A stretch of 64,000 nucleotides of DNA, taken from contig CM057454.1 of the NCBI GenBank assembly GCA_016271365.2, positions 460,542,501 through 460,606,500 on the forward strand. Reading direction: 5' to 3'. Positions 47,070 to 59,454 of the stretch are shown piece after piece. Within the stretch, counting starts at the first letter, position 1; each line of letters opens with the position of its first letter. A model generated the notes under the pieces. That model did no database searches, had not been told where the DNA came from, and worked only from the letters and a program-made list of their open reading frames with translations. The position numbers and the translations under genes were made by a program. Origin of the DNA: Neoceratodus forsteri. Its lineage: Eukaryota > Chordata > Ceratodontiformes > Ceratodontidae.

Positions 47070-48522
47070 TTTACTATCAGATAAGTTATACATATTTTAA
47101 GTCTATCACGATAAATTGAGGGCCATCCATCTAATGCCTTTATCCTTAAGAACGGAACAGGGATGCTAGAGGGATTAAGCAGGTTGTTTGTTCCCTCACA
47201 AGGTCTTTGCATTTGACCTTCTGTGGCACTATTTATTTCACTTAGTCTGTCTGTCTTACATGTGGTGGGGGTATTTTCAATTTATCATAAGTTCGCTCCA
47301 CGGTATTCATTTTAAGATCAGTTTGTAATAACTTGATCTCTCTTTCTAATGATATAAGTTGATTTTGCAAATATGTGCTTTCACCCTTATTATTTGACTC
47401 ATTCTTGGGTTTATCCAGTCTTTGAATTAGATCAGTATCACTTATTTTGTCCCACACTCCTGCAGCAGTCTTTGTTGTAACCATATCACTTTCTACAGGA
47501 CTATTCCCATTACAATCAGTGCCATCTCTACCTAAGGGAGAGACTACTTTACTGACCTTACTTTTTTTATTCCTTCTCTTATTTTTCTTCTTTTTCCTTT
47601 TTATTTTTGAAACTGGCATGTCTGGGATTATTATATAACTAAAATCCGGTCTTCCATTCCTCCCACCAACCTCCATCTCAGCCTCATCCCAACTCACAGA
47701 ATCTGATTCTTTAGGGGGATTTATGGAGTCCAATTTCCTTAATACATCATCTAACCTAGTGCCACTGATTGCTATGTCCTGTCTAGCAGTTTCTAATTCA
47801 TTCTTAATCACTATCATTTGTTCCATTAATAAAATAATCACTGTACACTGGTTTTTTAATGAGAGAATTAAATTATCACTAAGACCATATGGAATATAAT
47901 TGGTAGAAGGATGTGGGTAAGATCCCCTCTTAGCCTGAGAACTCATATCAGCTTCAAACTTCTTAATCCTTTCGATCATATATTGTAATTCTGAGCTTAT
48001 AAGATGCAAATCATAACCCAATATAGCTACATGGTCCTTGTCATTATTATTACTCTATCTTAAGTTTTCCTCACTAGTATTTCTTGAAAAATCTCTCTGA
48101 GAACCATTCTTTGGTAGATTTAAATAACTATTTTCCCTTGAGGTAACATTTGAACTACATATTGAAAATACACCGTTAGTCATATTTATCATATTTAAAG
48201 TGTTGGATGCATTTAAATCAATTCCAGTTCAGTTTTCTCCTTCCACTGCAGTCCCTAAGCATGCATCCTTCCCTCGTTCCCCATCACAATTAGATATTGG
48301 GGGTGGGGAGTTAGGGAACATTCATCCTTACTTTAGGGGTTGATGTCCTTTCCTGTGCATTAGTTCTTATGGCTGTGCTGAGAGAAAGAAGATGATCAGT
48401 AATTTTAGTTTAAATAACTCCAACCTTCTTTTTCTCTTTATTTGTATTATAACTCAGCTTCTGCAGTGGGGATCTATCACTCTGTTGCATCTTTTGCTTC
48501 CTAGTAACTACCATTTTACTCA
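47070..48522 (-). pseudogene. Unassigned ORF1/gag-like coiled-coil protein
   Basis: Minus strand. One clean 259-codon frame (48,021-47,242) with neighbouring in-phase or frameshifted pieces gives a protein of about 420-450 aa. It starts MVVTRKQKMQQSDRSPLQK at about 48,514, passes two or three stops or frameshifts, and continues with a helical stretch (SSELQYMIERIKKFEADM) and a Lys-rich nuclear-localisation-like cluster KIKRKKKKNKRRNKKSK near 47,580. A coiled coil follows (LQNQLISLEREIKLLQTDLK), then a frameshift into a globular C-terminus with ALDGWPSIYRDRLKICITYL near 47,110. The layout (basic patch, coiled coil, small C-terminal domain) resembles non-LTR ORF1 or gag, but I recognise no family. 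Confidence 0.5.
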
Positions 48523-50040
48523 CAGCCACAAAAGTGCAAGGAAAGAGTATACTCCAATACAATAAAATAACAATTAAAATAAAATAGAAAAGAGACAACA
48601 AAAGTCCAAGATATTCAATTCATACTATGAAGCTAGGCCTTCTAGTTTTTCACCAGTCTTCTTCTAAAATCCACAGATGAGCACAAAATGTTCCCAAAAT
48701 TGTTCTCTTTAATCCTGATAATAAGATGTTGATTCAAGCCAAGACAGAGCCTTCCAACACCTTAATTTCCTCTATCCTTTTATCTACTGGACTAAACCAA
48801 TAGATTACCCAGTATAATACTTGTAATATATCAGGCCACGTTTCAACCAGGAAACAGATATTACATCCAATAACCAGTATAAGCCCAGTTACAGATGTGG
48901 CAATTTGGGATAAACCAATTCACAGTTCTCAGTTCTTGGCAACGTTATTAAAATTCACCTTGTCCAGGATCCAGGATCCAAGGAGCACACCCTTGAACTC
49001 GGCCCTGTAGATGTTTCAATCTTGCAAAGTTTTTATTAGAAGTTCTATTTGTATCTGAAATCCATGCAGCCTTAAATATTAAAACAAGAAACAAAGATGT
49101 AAATTGAAGCTTGTAAAACCTCTGCTTCTTTAATTACTAGGCTTAAAAGACTAAAAGGACTTTCAGCCCATCAGTCACAAAGACAAAGGGTTTTTCTACA
49201 TATAATGCCCTTCCAGATAAGCTCCCGCTTATAATCTAGACTGGACTTTGATCAGAAAACATTTTAAATAAAAAAAAAACATGTTTTTCCCTTAAATGCA
49301 GTGACTTAATCTTGTACTATATAAACACTATAACATCACATTAGCCTCAAATGACTTAACAAGACACAGTAACATTTATTGTTCTTAAGATAAAAGCAAA
49401 TTATTTAATGCACTTTACTTACTTTATAGTCACGTTGCAAGTACCCAAGAATAAAATCCTCAGCAGAATAAAGCAAAGTGTAAGCAGCTTAATGCCCATG
49501 AGTCACCATCTGTCTTTCCTTCAGATTAAATCAGACAGGCGTACCGCATACCGCTAATACCAAAATATACCAAGCAACTCAGCTGACCCTTATTCAATGG
49601 GCTAAAGTCAGCAGAATACAGCCACGGTAAGCCGCAGTGAGAAAAAAAACACCAGGACGAGTTACAAGTGCACAAAAACGTTCTTTCCTATCTCCAAAAT
49701 GGCAAATCTAAGGGCGAAAACTGGGCATATGCATTTAAGCTCCTGCTTTAACAAGGGGCATAATTAGGGAACTGGATAGTTATTCTAAAGCATACATTTT
49801 AAATTGCCAGCACCTCATTCCTTGACCAGGAGCATTAACCCTATCTTAACTCAATCTCTCTCTCTCTCTCGCACCTGATAAAATTAAAATTAAAAAGTCT
49901 CAGTGTAACAAACATATATATAATAATATAAAATATATCTAAGATCCACAGCTTCCACAACAGGAGCTAATATCAGCACTACATGCCCCATATATTGCTT
50001 ATCACATTAGGGGAATAGGAGTACACAAGAGGAAATAGGC
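48523..50040. other. AT-rich upstream region, possibly 5' UTR or LTR
   Basis: About 1.5 kb upstream of the ORF1-like gene. No coding content. A GTGTAACA at about 49,909-49,916 would fit the LTR edge seen in both ERVs, and a minus-strand AATAAA lies near 49,033. However, the sequence does not align with either LTR, so I do not call it one. Contains a (TC)n run at 49,855-49,873. Confidence 0.3.
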
Positions 50041-50085
50041 CAAAAAAAGAAATACATAACTTCCTCAGAACTCCCTCAAAACCAT

Positions 50086-50334
50086 ATGCAAACTGCAGCA
50101 ATGGTGTTGGGTTCAGCATTGTTCAGCCCCCTGTGGGGCCTTCTGTTGCCCTCCTGTAGAAAGGGCTATTCGGTCACCACAAACACTTCAAGTCCTGCAG
50201 GAGAAGAAAAGACAACAGCAACAGAGGAACACACATCAAACGTTTTGGACACACCAGATGCTCTGGTAAGAATAGCCAGACCTCTCGTAGCAAAGTTAAA
50301 ATGCAGGCAACGGTGGCATACCATACATAAATAA
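50086..50334 (+). CDS. Unidentified 82-codon ORF with organelle-targeting-like start; possible exon
   Basis: Plus strand, free of stops, and not part of any repeat I can recognise. The start MQTAAMVLGSALFSPLWGLL is hydrophobic, followed by Cys-Arg-Lys and a Ser/Thr-rich stretch, the composition of a mitochondrial presequence or signal peptide. Within it, GATGCTCTG|GTAAGA at about 50,256-50,270 is a good 5' splice-site match, and an ACTGCAG| precedes the second ATG, so it could be one exon (about 50,098-50,264) of a host gene whose other exons lie outside. A chance ORF is equally possible. Confidence 0.25.
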   Translation: MQTAAMVLGSALFSPLWGLLLPSCRKGYSVTTNTSSPAGEEKTTATEEHTSNVLDTPDALVRIARPLVAKLKCRQRWHTIHK

Positions 50335-50384
50335 GAGTACAGCATTCTGGCAATCCTGTTCATCCTGCTACTCCACAGCAGAAC

Positions 50385-52325
50385 AGCGTGCAGTGTCTAG
50401 GGAGGTGTATCAGAAGAAGCAGAGGGTGGCAGGGAAAGCAGTCAGGAGTGCAAAAGCACAAACAGAGGAAAAAATAGCCCAGGCAGTAAAGAATGGGGAC
50501 AAGGTATTTTTCAGGTACATAAGCAAAAGGAGAAAGACCAGGGAAGGTATTTTAAGGCTAAGGAGGGAATGGGGTGGGGGAGTGTGTGAAAGGGGGCAAG
50601 GAAAAAAGCAGACATCCTGAATGAATACTTTTGTTCAGTGTTCACAGAGTAAACTGAAGGGGAGGAACCACAGACAAGTGTTGGAAGCATCGAAGGAAGG
50701 GAGGTGGACATTAATCCATTTTCAGAGGAGAGAGTCCTGAAGGAACTTGCAAGTCTGAAAGTGAACAAGGCTATGGGGCCAGATGGGATACAGCCAAGGA
50801 TACTGAGGGAGTTCAGGGAGGCACTGGCTGCACCTGTGACAGTGCTGTTCAACCACTCACTACAGATGGGAGTGGCCCCAGAGGGCTGGAGGAGGACAGA
50901 TGTAGTACCACTTCACAAAACTGGTAGCAGGAAGGAGGCTGGCAATTACAGGCCAGTCAGTCTGAAATTAATGAATCACTATTGAAGGAAAGGACTGTGG
51001 AATATCTTGAACCCAGTGGCTTACAAGATCCAAGAAAGCATGGATTCACTGGGGGAGGTCATGTCAAACAGATCTGATAGATTTCTTTTACTGGGTGACC
51101 AGGGATTAGATCAGGGTGGAGCAGTGGATGTGGCCTACCTAAATTTCAATATAGCCTTCAACACCATTCCATCATCCCACATGGGAGACTTGTAAACAAA
51201 CTGGACAGCCTAGGAGTGGGTCCTAAGGTGGTAAACTGGGTAAGAAATTAGTTGGGGGATAGGCAACAGAAGGTGGTTGTAAACAGATTCACTCATAAGA
51301 AGGGAGGGTGACCAGTGGGGGCCACAGGATCAGTACTGGGACCGGTCCACTTTAATGTCTTTATTAGCGACATTGCATAGGGGCAAGAAGGGAAGGTATG
51401 CCTTTTTGCAGAGGACACAAAGACCCGCAATAGGATAGACACCCCAGGGTGGTGGAAAAAATGAATATGGATCTAAGAAAGCTTGAGGAGTGGACAAGAG
51501 TATGGCAACTAAGTTTCCATGTAAAGAAGTGCAAAATCATGCACTTGGGGTGCAGAAACCCAGAGGTGGAGTACAAAATGGAGGTAGTGGTACTGGCAAC
51601 CCCCAAACCGAAAAAAGGCTTTGTGGTAATCATATCTGATGACCTAAAGGTGGCCAAACAGCGTAACAAGGTTGTGGGGAGATCCAGTGGGATGCTAGGG
51701 TGCATAGGGAGGAATATCACCAGCAGAAAGAGGGAGGTTGTGATACCACTGTAGAAATCACTGGTGAGACTTCACCTAGAGTACTGTGTCAAGTTTTGGA
51801 GACCACATCTCTGGAAGGACATAGCTAGAGTAGAGGTGGTCCAGAGGAGGGCAATTAAAATGGTGCAGGGTGTGCATCAAAAGCCCTATGAAGAGAGACT
51901 GAAGGACCTCAATATATACACCTTGGAGGAAAGGAGGGAGAGGGGTGATATGATAGAGACTTTCAAATACCTCACTGGTATAAATAAGGTTTAAGAAGGA
52001 AGCCTTTTTGAGAGAAAAATATGCTCAAGAACAATGGGTCATGTTATTTCTGGAGGTGGGTAGGCTCAGGGTAAATGTAAGAAAGTTCCTCTTCATAGAA
52101 AAGTGGTGGATGCCTGGAATAGCCTCCTAGCGGAGGTGGTGGGGACAAAAACTATAATATGATTCAAGGTGACATGGGATAGGCACAAGGGAACTTTAGT
52201 GGTAAGGAAAGGGGGAGTAACATTGGAGATCAAGTAGGGTCTGCTGTGTTACAGTAAGTAGGGTAAATGGGCAGACTAGGTGGGCCAAATAATCTTTATC
52301 TGCAGTCAAATTCTATGTTTCCATA
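50385..52325 (+). mobile_element. CR1 LINE, second subfamily, 5'-truncated
   Basis: Plus strand. It starts in the linker after the endonuclease (VAGKAVRSAKAQTEEKIAQA at about 50,428), then KVNKAMGPDGIQPRI at about 50,759-50,805, TDVVPLHKTGSRKEAGNYRPVS near 50,900-50,960, a stop-containing RT palm, and FAED at 51,405-51,416 in place of FADD. LHLEYCVKFWRPHLWKDI follows near 51,770-51,825, then the C-terminal block and the 3' end GGGCAGACTAGGTGGGCC ... TTCTATGTTTCCA near 52,270-52,325. Several frameshifts. An enzyme with FAED would be inactive. Confidence 0.88.
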
Positions 52326-53090
52326 ATATCTCCCCCTTCACATACCCTTGCACACATCCCTCTCACACCCTTCTCCTTAGTGATGTCACAGATAGTTTCC
52401 CCAAACCCTTTGGCTTTTGAAACACCTCTGCCACCCTTCTTCAGCAAGAAAGATCCTGGCCAAAGTAAGTACAAAATCAGTTGGCTCCCCTCCTCCAACA
52501 TTCTTTCTTAAACTTTATTGGAAACTCTCCCACCTCCTTTTGTTGCACTTGGACTTGACCAATCTTTCAGAAACAGCTTCCTGCTCTCTCTCATATATGG
52601 AAGTAATACTTGCTATCTCTCCCACATATGGTATAAGCCAAGGAACACATTTATTTCTGTGGTTAGGGAGAGAGGTGGAAGAGTGATGTTAAGGAGGGTG
52701 AGACAAATGGGTGAGGTGTATTAGAGAGGGTGTAGGGAGGAAGGTAGGAGAACATACTAGAGGAACAGGAGAAGAGAGGGCTAATATTGATTTTTACTCA
52801 AAATATCAGAAAAATCCAAACTGTCAGCTGCAGCCAACCACCTATACTTTTCTTTATGGCCAATGGGTCCAACAATGAGGAAGAATTTGGATAATTTTAA
52901 CAGAGAGTAGTTCCAGGGGTTAACTCTTTGAGGTGCAAGCAGATTTAAAATGTGCTGGATGTCATGAAGATATATTTATTTCACAACATGTCTATGCACC
53001 ACAACTTTGCAAAACACACTTTTATTATTCCTACCTGTACTTTCAAACATGCAAAATACTTCTCTGTCTTTTAATCAATTACTACCTGGT
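52326..53090. other. No recognisable feature
   Basis: About 760 bp between two CR1 fragments. It has a pyrimidine-rich start, a purine-rich part around 52,660-52,780 (GGAGGAAGGTAGGAGAAC...), and no support for a gene. Confidence 0.35.
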
Positions 53091-53583
53091 AGATGTTGGT
53101 TATATACTGTAGAATCTTGTTCTTCCTTTCCAGACCCTCCCTCATGGCTTTACTGCTTCGTCACCTCTTTTAAAGATCTTAGTATTCTCTGTGGAGGGTC
53201 ATATCATTCCCTAGACCCCCCCCTCTCATATGTCAAATATAAATATGTTAAACAGGACTGATCCAAAAACCCAACATTAAGGTGTTACACTTGTGACCAC
53301 CCTTACCTCCGAATACTCCCCATTTATGACTACCCTCTGGGACCTTCCACTCAGACAGTTTATCACCCTTTCAATTATTTAAGCTCCTACCCCCAGGACA
53401 CAGTTTGTTAAACAACTTACCTTTCAGGCTAGAGCCAAAGACCTTGCAGAAGTCTTGGTACAGGACATCCACTACCTGACCCTTATCCATAGCCCTTGTC
53501 ACCCCATCAAGAATTCAATCAGGTCCATTTGGCACAACTTCCCACTGGGAAACCCATGCTGCCATGTGTCTTGCATTTCATTT
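53091..53583 (-). mobile_element. Old CR1-like LINE fragment, RT palm region
   Basis: Minus strand. Readable pieces are HVNLIEF/L then the GDKG-like block near 53,520-53,470, SGRSQRVVINGEYSEVRVVTS near 53,360-53,290 (CR1 pattern: RxQRVVxNGxxSExxxVTSGVPQGSV) and VLFNIFIFDI near 53,250-53,220. It has more stops and is more diverged than the other CR1 copies, so an older or different lineage. Confidence 0.65.
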
Positions 53584-56314
53584 ACCACCAGGAACCCTAC
53601 TGCTAGCCATGAGCCATAGACCTGCCCCAGTGGTGTGCCATGAGGAAGCTAGTCTTAACTCATCCACATGAGTGGTCCCTGCCCTTGGGGTCTGCCTATG
53701 CACTTGTAATGTTTCAACACTATGGGGGGTGCAGGGTCCTGGCTTGTGCCTCACAGTACTCCCCACTAGATCAGGTTGTAGCTCTGCTATTTGCTTACCC
53801 TGTAAGGTAGTCCTAAACTGGACCTGCCTTCCCCAAAATGTGCAATGTTGCTGCTGCCTAAATGTGGCAACTGGCACTTTATGAAATAAAAAAAGCAATA
53901 ACGTTTTGGGGGGGTTGCCACCTAGCTCTGGTGCTGTTGTGCTCATCCACTGCTGCCTGTGGGTTCCAGGGCTGACTGCACTCTGACCCTACTGGATCTT
54001 TATTATTGCTGCTGTTGCTGCTGGCTGATTGGGGGCACCTTAATTCTGCCCCTACCAGGCAGTGGTGTCTTTTCAACAGAATCATAGAGGTTGCAAAGCT
54101 CCTCCACCCACCACACTTTATATAAACAAACCTTGTGTTAGGGGTTTCTAGGGGTTGCAATGAACAGTATAAGGGTTGCAAGAAATCATAGGGGTCTCAA
54201 CTGCAACCCCGGGCTGCTCTTAAATGGCACCCCCGCTACCAGTGGACTACTTCCACCAGTGCTTCCTAGTCTTGGGGTTGAACTACATGTCCCACTGCCT
54301 CTGGCAGACTCACCACTGTAACGGGAGTGCTGACATCAGTCAAGAGGGAGAGTTAGGGCCTATAGAGAGTCAACCAGAGTATCACAACAGGCAAAGTTTC
54401 CTTTTTTTTCATCTCTGCTGTATCTGCTTCTATGTTGCTACTCTCCCTCTGTCATTCTCAAAGTGCATCTCAAATGGCAAACTGTTGCACTAGCTAGCTC
54501 CAGGGCTCCAGCCAAACATCTAGGAAATCATGAACTTGCAACTGCCACAACTGCTAGACTTTTTCAATGAGGTCCATGCAGTGGGGGAACAGCTGACAGA
54601 GTTCTCAGCACATGGTACACACCAAACAATGTACTGTACTTATACAATGCCTGCAAGGGGGGGGAGGGGTTGCTGATGGAGAAATAAAAAAAAAAAATAA
54701 AGGCATTTGAAGGCTTATAGTAGACAATGCCCAACTGTCCCTTCCCTGCCCAACCAACTTTGGGCTCCTGCCTAAGTCCCACACTATGCTGCCTATTGAG
54801 TTCCCTGTCCCTTAAAGGTGCACATGCAATGCTACTCACTAGCTTTGGGATCACTGGGGCACAATTAAGTTTTGGAGGGCAACTGAGGTATACAGGGGTA
54901 CTGTACTACACAAGTCAAGGGTCTACAAACTTTGTTGTGTAGGATTGAGAAAGTATTTTCAAGAGAAAAGTCAACTATCTGCTGACCCTGTGATAATTAA
55001 ATAATTGGCTTATTTATATTTTCTTAAGTTTCAGATAAAACACTGCTATAGATTTTTTTTAACTTTCCTATTAAAAGTTGTATTGTAGTAAGATGTGTAT
55101 TTGACTGGAAGTAATAAATACAAAGTTTTAAAAATAAAAATTTTTTGAAGGAGGTTTTTCGATTGCATCCATGATTGTTTAGCTTATCAAGCTGGTGGCC
55201 TACAAACTTGTGTTTGCAGAACTCCAAAAACATTTCTAAGACAGGGGTCAATTATGTGTAGGTCTTGTGGTGATTAAATCCTCAGACTACAATTCAGCAT
55301 ACCCAGTCATACAGTACGTCTCTGAAATGTATGCATAAAGCTGTTTTTTAATTCAATTTTTTCTTAAAAGTCTAAATCCTTTAACTGTAGTACATATGAG
55401 CGTTAATATAAAGGCAATTTCATATTGTTTTAAAAAAAATCCCTAGCATCCTAGTTCCTGTAGCCATGCTTAAAAGTGTCCACATGAAGGTACTTCAAAC
55501 CCCACCCCCATAAGGTTCAATTATAAGGACAACTGGCAGATGCCATGATGTTAAATGTGGCATTTTGACCTAAAACAGGTTCTTACATGTTGCTCATATA
55601 AAGCCAGACTTATGTCCGCACCATGAAAAAAATGAGGCAAAACATTATTCAAGAGCAGGGCAATAAAACCATATCAAATAAAATACATGAAACACTGTCT
55701 ACTGTGACTGTGCTAACAAGCATAGGACTATGCATAGCTGGTAAAATGAGTTTGTCTGCAGTATATAACTGCCATAAGGAATTATTCAGATCTGACAGCC
55801 CCGTCTGCTCACAAATCTCATTAAGCCAGAAGCAGTCTTCATTACACTGCACCAGACTTTTTTAGTTGTCACTTTTATACATCAGATTTTCAAGAGTAAC
55901 TATAGTATCTTTAGGCAACTAGAAATTGAGACCACATTGCTTTGCATGATTTACAACTAGGGCCTGATCTGTTGACTGAATTTAGGATATTTAAGGGTAT
56001 ACAGTATAAAGGGGATCCTTTCTGTCTGATTCTTTTACTCTGTCATACACAGCCCCACCGCTCACATTGAGACCACTATTAAGTCTTACTCAACCACAGT
56101 CACAACCCTTTACAGAGCAATGACAAATATCTTTGTGAGTTGTCAAGAAAGGAGGAGAGGGCTGCTATGTAAATGTCTCACCGTGCCATTTACTGAGCCT
56201 TGGTAGCCCTCACAAGCTCAGTTGCAGACATTTGTCCTCTCCCAGGTTACTGCCTAGTAAACCAAGTAATTAGTGGGAGCAGGGTATGGGGTTTTGACTA
56301 ATCACAGATAATCT
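53584..56314. other. No confidently identified gene; mixed composition
   Basis: 53,580-54,480 is GC-richer and contains GGGGTTGCA-type words repeated four or five times (54,085-54,210). 54,960-56,300 is AT-rich. Short open frames exist (for example 55,623-55,865 plus and 55,649-55,852 minus, which overlap) but have no family features. A TATATAAAC read on the minus strand near 54,120 and GC-rich flanks could be an old LTR or LINE 5' region. Confidence 0.35.
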
Positions 56315-56500
56315 AACCATTATCATGGAGATACTACTGGACCACAAGATACAAATGCATTCTAGGTGTAAGGGGGGGAGGACAAGACTGGACCAACAGG
56401 AAATATCACAACAGATTAGGGGTTTGGGAGGTCCACTGGATCACCAGGATGATTGGCCATCAGGTCATGTGGAGACCATATCACTACTAGAGTCCAGTGA
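56315..56500. repeat. Degenerate remnant of the CACTAGACTACCAGGG minisatellite
   Basis: Three spaced blocks (CTACTGGACCACAAGAT, GACTGGACCAACAGGA, CCACTGGATCACCAGGAT), each preceded by a G-rich stretch, as in the arrays at 25.8-26.3 kb and 46.4-46.8 kb. Confidence 0.5.
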
Positions 56501-56626
56501 TGCTGTAACATTATTTCAGGTGTAATGCAGCTTGTTAGAAAGTGAAAGCCCGAGTTGCATCCATTAACAGCTGGACTGCTGATCTGCATTATACCTCTGT
56601 TGCTAGGGTGACCCCCCCCCATGGCA

Positions 56627-59265
56627 AGAAACATAATAACATAGAATTTGTCAGAAGAAAAGGACTGCTTGGCCCACCGAGTCTGCCCAGGTGTTCTCTA
56701 CCAAATCTGTCTCCACTGACCATATCCAATCAATGGCAACCTTCTGACTCCTTGCCTGTTTTCAAATATACCCCTATATCTATCCACACATGCTTGGAGA
56801 CCCCAATATTTTAGCCTCCACCACTTTCACTGGATGTCTGTTCCAGGCATCAACCTCCTTTTTTAGTGAAGAGATATTTCCTCAAATCTCTCTCGAACCT
56901 CCCCACTCCTGCTTCATCATATGCCATGTGGTCTGGGTTGTCTTTCACATTTGAGAGAGACTCTCCCCGCACTCTGTTCACCCCTGTGAGGTACTTGTAG
57001 GTCTCTATCATGTCACCTGTCTCTCTCCTCTCATGCAGGGTGTACATGTTGAGATCCTTCAGTCTCTTTTCATAGGGCTTCTTGTGCCACCCCCGCACCA
57101 TTTTAGATGCCCCCCTGACTGCCTCCACCCTGTATGTCTCCTTTCTTTTTGTGTATGTAGCTTCTTCTCCTCAGGGTCCTGACTGGGCTTTTTAGCCCCT
57201 ACTTGCTCCATGACCAGCTGCCATATCCTTTCAGGAGTTGCCTGCCACCTCAAGTCCCTCACGGCCTGCTCTCCATGATGGGGCCAGGAGGGGAAGGCTG
57301 TCCTCCTCTTCCCCAGTGTTTGGATCCAGTTCTGCAATAGCAGGAGTTCCAGGGAGATGGTGCAGGCTGGAGAGGCGAGTGGGACTTCATGGCGATAGTC
57401 CCAACCTTTTTCCATTTTCCTCCCCTTGGTTGGTGGCATGATAACGCAGGCATGCATGCATGTGGAGGTGCACATGCACTATGCAAAAACCATCAGCCAA
57501 CCCCAAGTGTTTGGCACTATCTGCTGTACTGCCACCATGACTCCACATGGTGGCAGTATCTGAGTGGTGTCGCAGGTCACCATCCCCAGGAGAGCAGAGC
57601 AGTCTGTTGATGCCTAATCCTCTTCCACCCTGGCTGACCACCAGAATTCCAAGTCTGTCACTGAATCTGGACTGCTGGCATGGCAGCAGATGAGGCACTG
57701 ATGCCTCTGTCCCTTTGCATCTCTGGGCTGGTGACCCATCTATGTCTTTTCTGAAGTGTTTTTCCCAAAATTGGACACAGTACTCTAGGTGGGGTCTCAC
57801 CAGCAAGCAGTACCATGGCAACACCACCTCTCAACTCCTGCTTGAGAAACCCCTTCCAATGCACCCAGCTTCCAACTAGCCCTATCCATTGCTTTGTCAC
57901 ACTGCCCTGCTACTTTGAGGTCATCAGCTATGACAACCCCAAGATCCCTTTCCTCTTAAGTGACCGTCGGTACCTCCTCATCCCCTTTGCTGAGCTCCTG
58001 GGTTCCTATGCCCTAGGTAAATGATTTTGTACTTTTTGGCATTGAAGCCCAACTGTCATGTCTTTGACCACTCTTTGAGTTTCCCAAGATCCCTGCACAT
58101 CCTCTCCACCCCTCCTGAGTATCTATCCTGCTGCAGATTTTGGTATCATCTGTAAAAAAAAAAAAACATTCCTTTCCAATTCTTCTGCAATGCTACCTAT
58201 AAATACATTGAAGGAGAGTGGTCTCAGTACTGAGCCCTGTGGTACCCTGCTGGTCACTCTACCATGATTAGGGTGATTGCCATTTACCACCACCATCTTT
58301 ATCCTAGATCCTATCTGTTAACCAGTTTCCATCCCAATTTCACCATTTTGTGTCCCACCTCTAGGCTGCTCAATTTCTTTATCAGTCTCATGTGTGTCAC
58401 ACTACTGAAGGCCTTGTTAAAGTCCAGATAGGTCACATCCACTGCCCTCCCCTCATCTATTTCCCTGGTCACCCAGACATAGAAATCTAACAGATTCATT
58501 TGGCATGACCTCCCCCTCCCCCCATGAGTCTGTGCTGCCTGTGGTCTTGCTGCATATTGAAATCAAGAAACTCCACCAGTCTTTCCTTCGGTAGGGTTTC
58601 CATTAATTTCCCCACTATTGAAGTAAAACTGACAAGCCTATTGTTGCTAGTCTCCTCCCTACTGCCGCTCTTATGTAGATGGACCACCTTAGCTCTTTTC
58701 TAGTTCTCTGGAACTATGCCTTTTTGCAGTGAGCTGTTGAAAATGGCTTACAGTGGGGCAGCTAGCACCTCCCTGAGTTCTTTTAGTACTCTTGGGTGTA
58801 TCCCATCCAGTCCCATAGCCTTGTCCACCTTCAGAGCTGAAAATCTCTTCTAGACTCATTCCTCTGAAATTGGACTTGTGTCCTCACCCTCTCCCATTCC
58901 TGTTACTTCTTTGTGGTCTGTGCCCCTCCCTCCACTGTGAAGACTGAGCAGAAGTACCTGTTAAGGATGTAAGCTTTTTCTTTGTCCTCTTCTGTACAGT
59001 CTCCCCTTTCACCCTTCTGATCCTCACTTTCCCTCTCCTTGCTTTCCTCTTCTCACTTAATCTGAAGAAAGTCTTATCACCTTAGTGCCTCAATTGGCAA
59101 GCCTTTCCTCTGTGTACTCCTTTGCTCCCCTTACCGCCTTGCCTGCTGCTCTTGGCTTTACTCGTATACCTCCCTGTTTCTTCCCTCTGCATTTCCTAAT
59201 ACCTCCTGAATGCCACCCTTTTTTCTTTCACCACCTTTGCCACTTCCTTAGAGAACCATAATGGT
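56627..59265 (-). mobile_element. CR1 LINE, second subfamily, interrupted by a SINE
   Basis: Minus strand. The 3' end AACATAGAATTTGTCAGAAGAAAAGG starts at about 56,638. The C-terminal block RKYLFTKKGG..., KKPYEKRLKDLNMYTLHERRETGDMIETYKYLTGVN (in two parts) follows at 57,075-56,960. A SINE inserted at 57,139-57,740 splits it, then [18 protein letters not shown] at about 57,800-57,745. FYVWVTREIDEGRAVDVTYLDFNKAF (two parts) lies near 58,480-58,400 and SLEVGHKMV near 58,350. The RT N-terminal KAMGLDGIHPRVLKE-like block is near 58,830-58,770 and the linker runs to 59,265 (5' truncation). Multiple breaks. Confidence 0.87.
57139..57740 (-). mobile_element. tRNA-derived composite SINE, copy 1
   Basis: About 600 bp flanked by a 7-bp direct repeat TATGTCT (57,132-57,138 and 57,741-57,747), a clear target-site duplication within the CR1. 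On the minus strand the head reads GCCCAGAGATGCAAAGGGAC then AGAGGCA (A-box-like), and about 45 bp later CCAGATTCAGTGAC. It aligns with the head at 62,421. The body shares with copy 2 the blocks TGGAG...TGGTGGCAG and GTGCACCTCCACATGCAT then GCCTGC. No coding content. Confidence 0.65.
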
Positions 59266-59454
59266 TCCATGCAGAACCATAACCGTAACTTTCCCCTGAC
59301 TTTGATTATAGTACAAGTGAGTGTCAACGCAAATGTTTAAGTCAAATCTACAAAGTTTATTGATGTTACATAGGTAACTGCACCTTATGTAGGTTCTTTT
59401 GTTTGGGCATGCTACCCCCTGGCAGTTACTGTAGTTCAAAAGTCAATGCAGTGG
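59266..59454. other. No recognisable feature
   Basis: About 190 bp between a CR1 and the palindromic element. Confidence 0.3.

Noticed and set aside
48880..49920. 5' LTR of ERV-B ending in GTGTAACA
   Set aside because: The sequence does not align with the ERV-B 3' LTR at 27,631-28,597; the eight-base edge alone is not enough.
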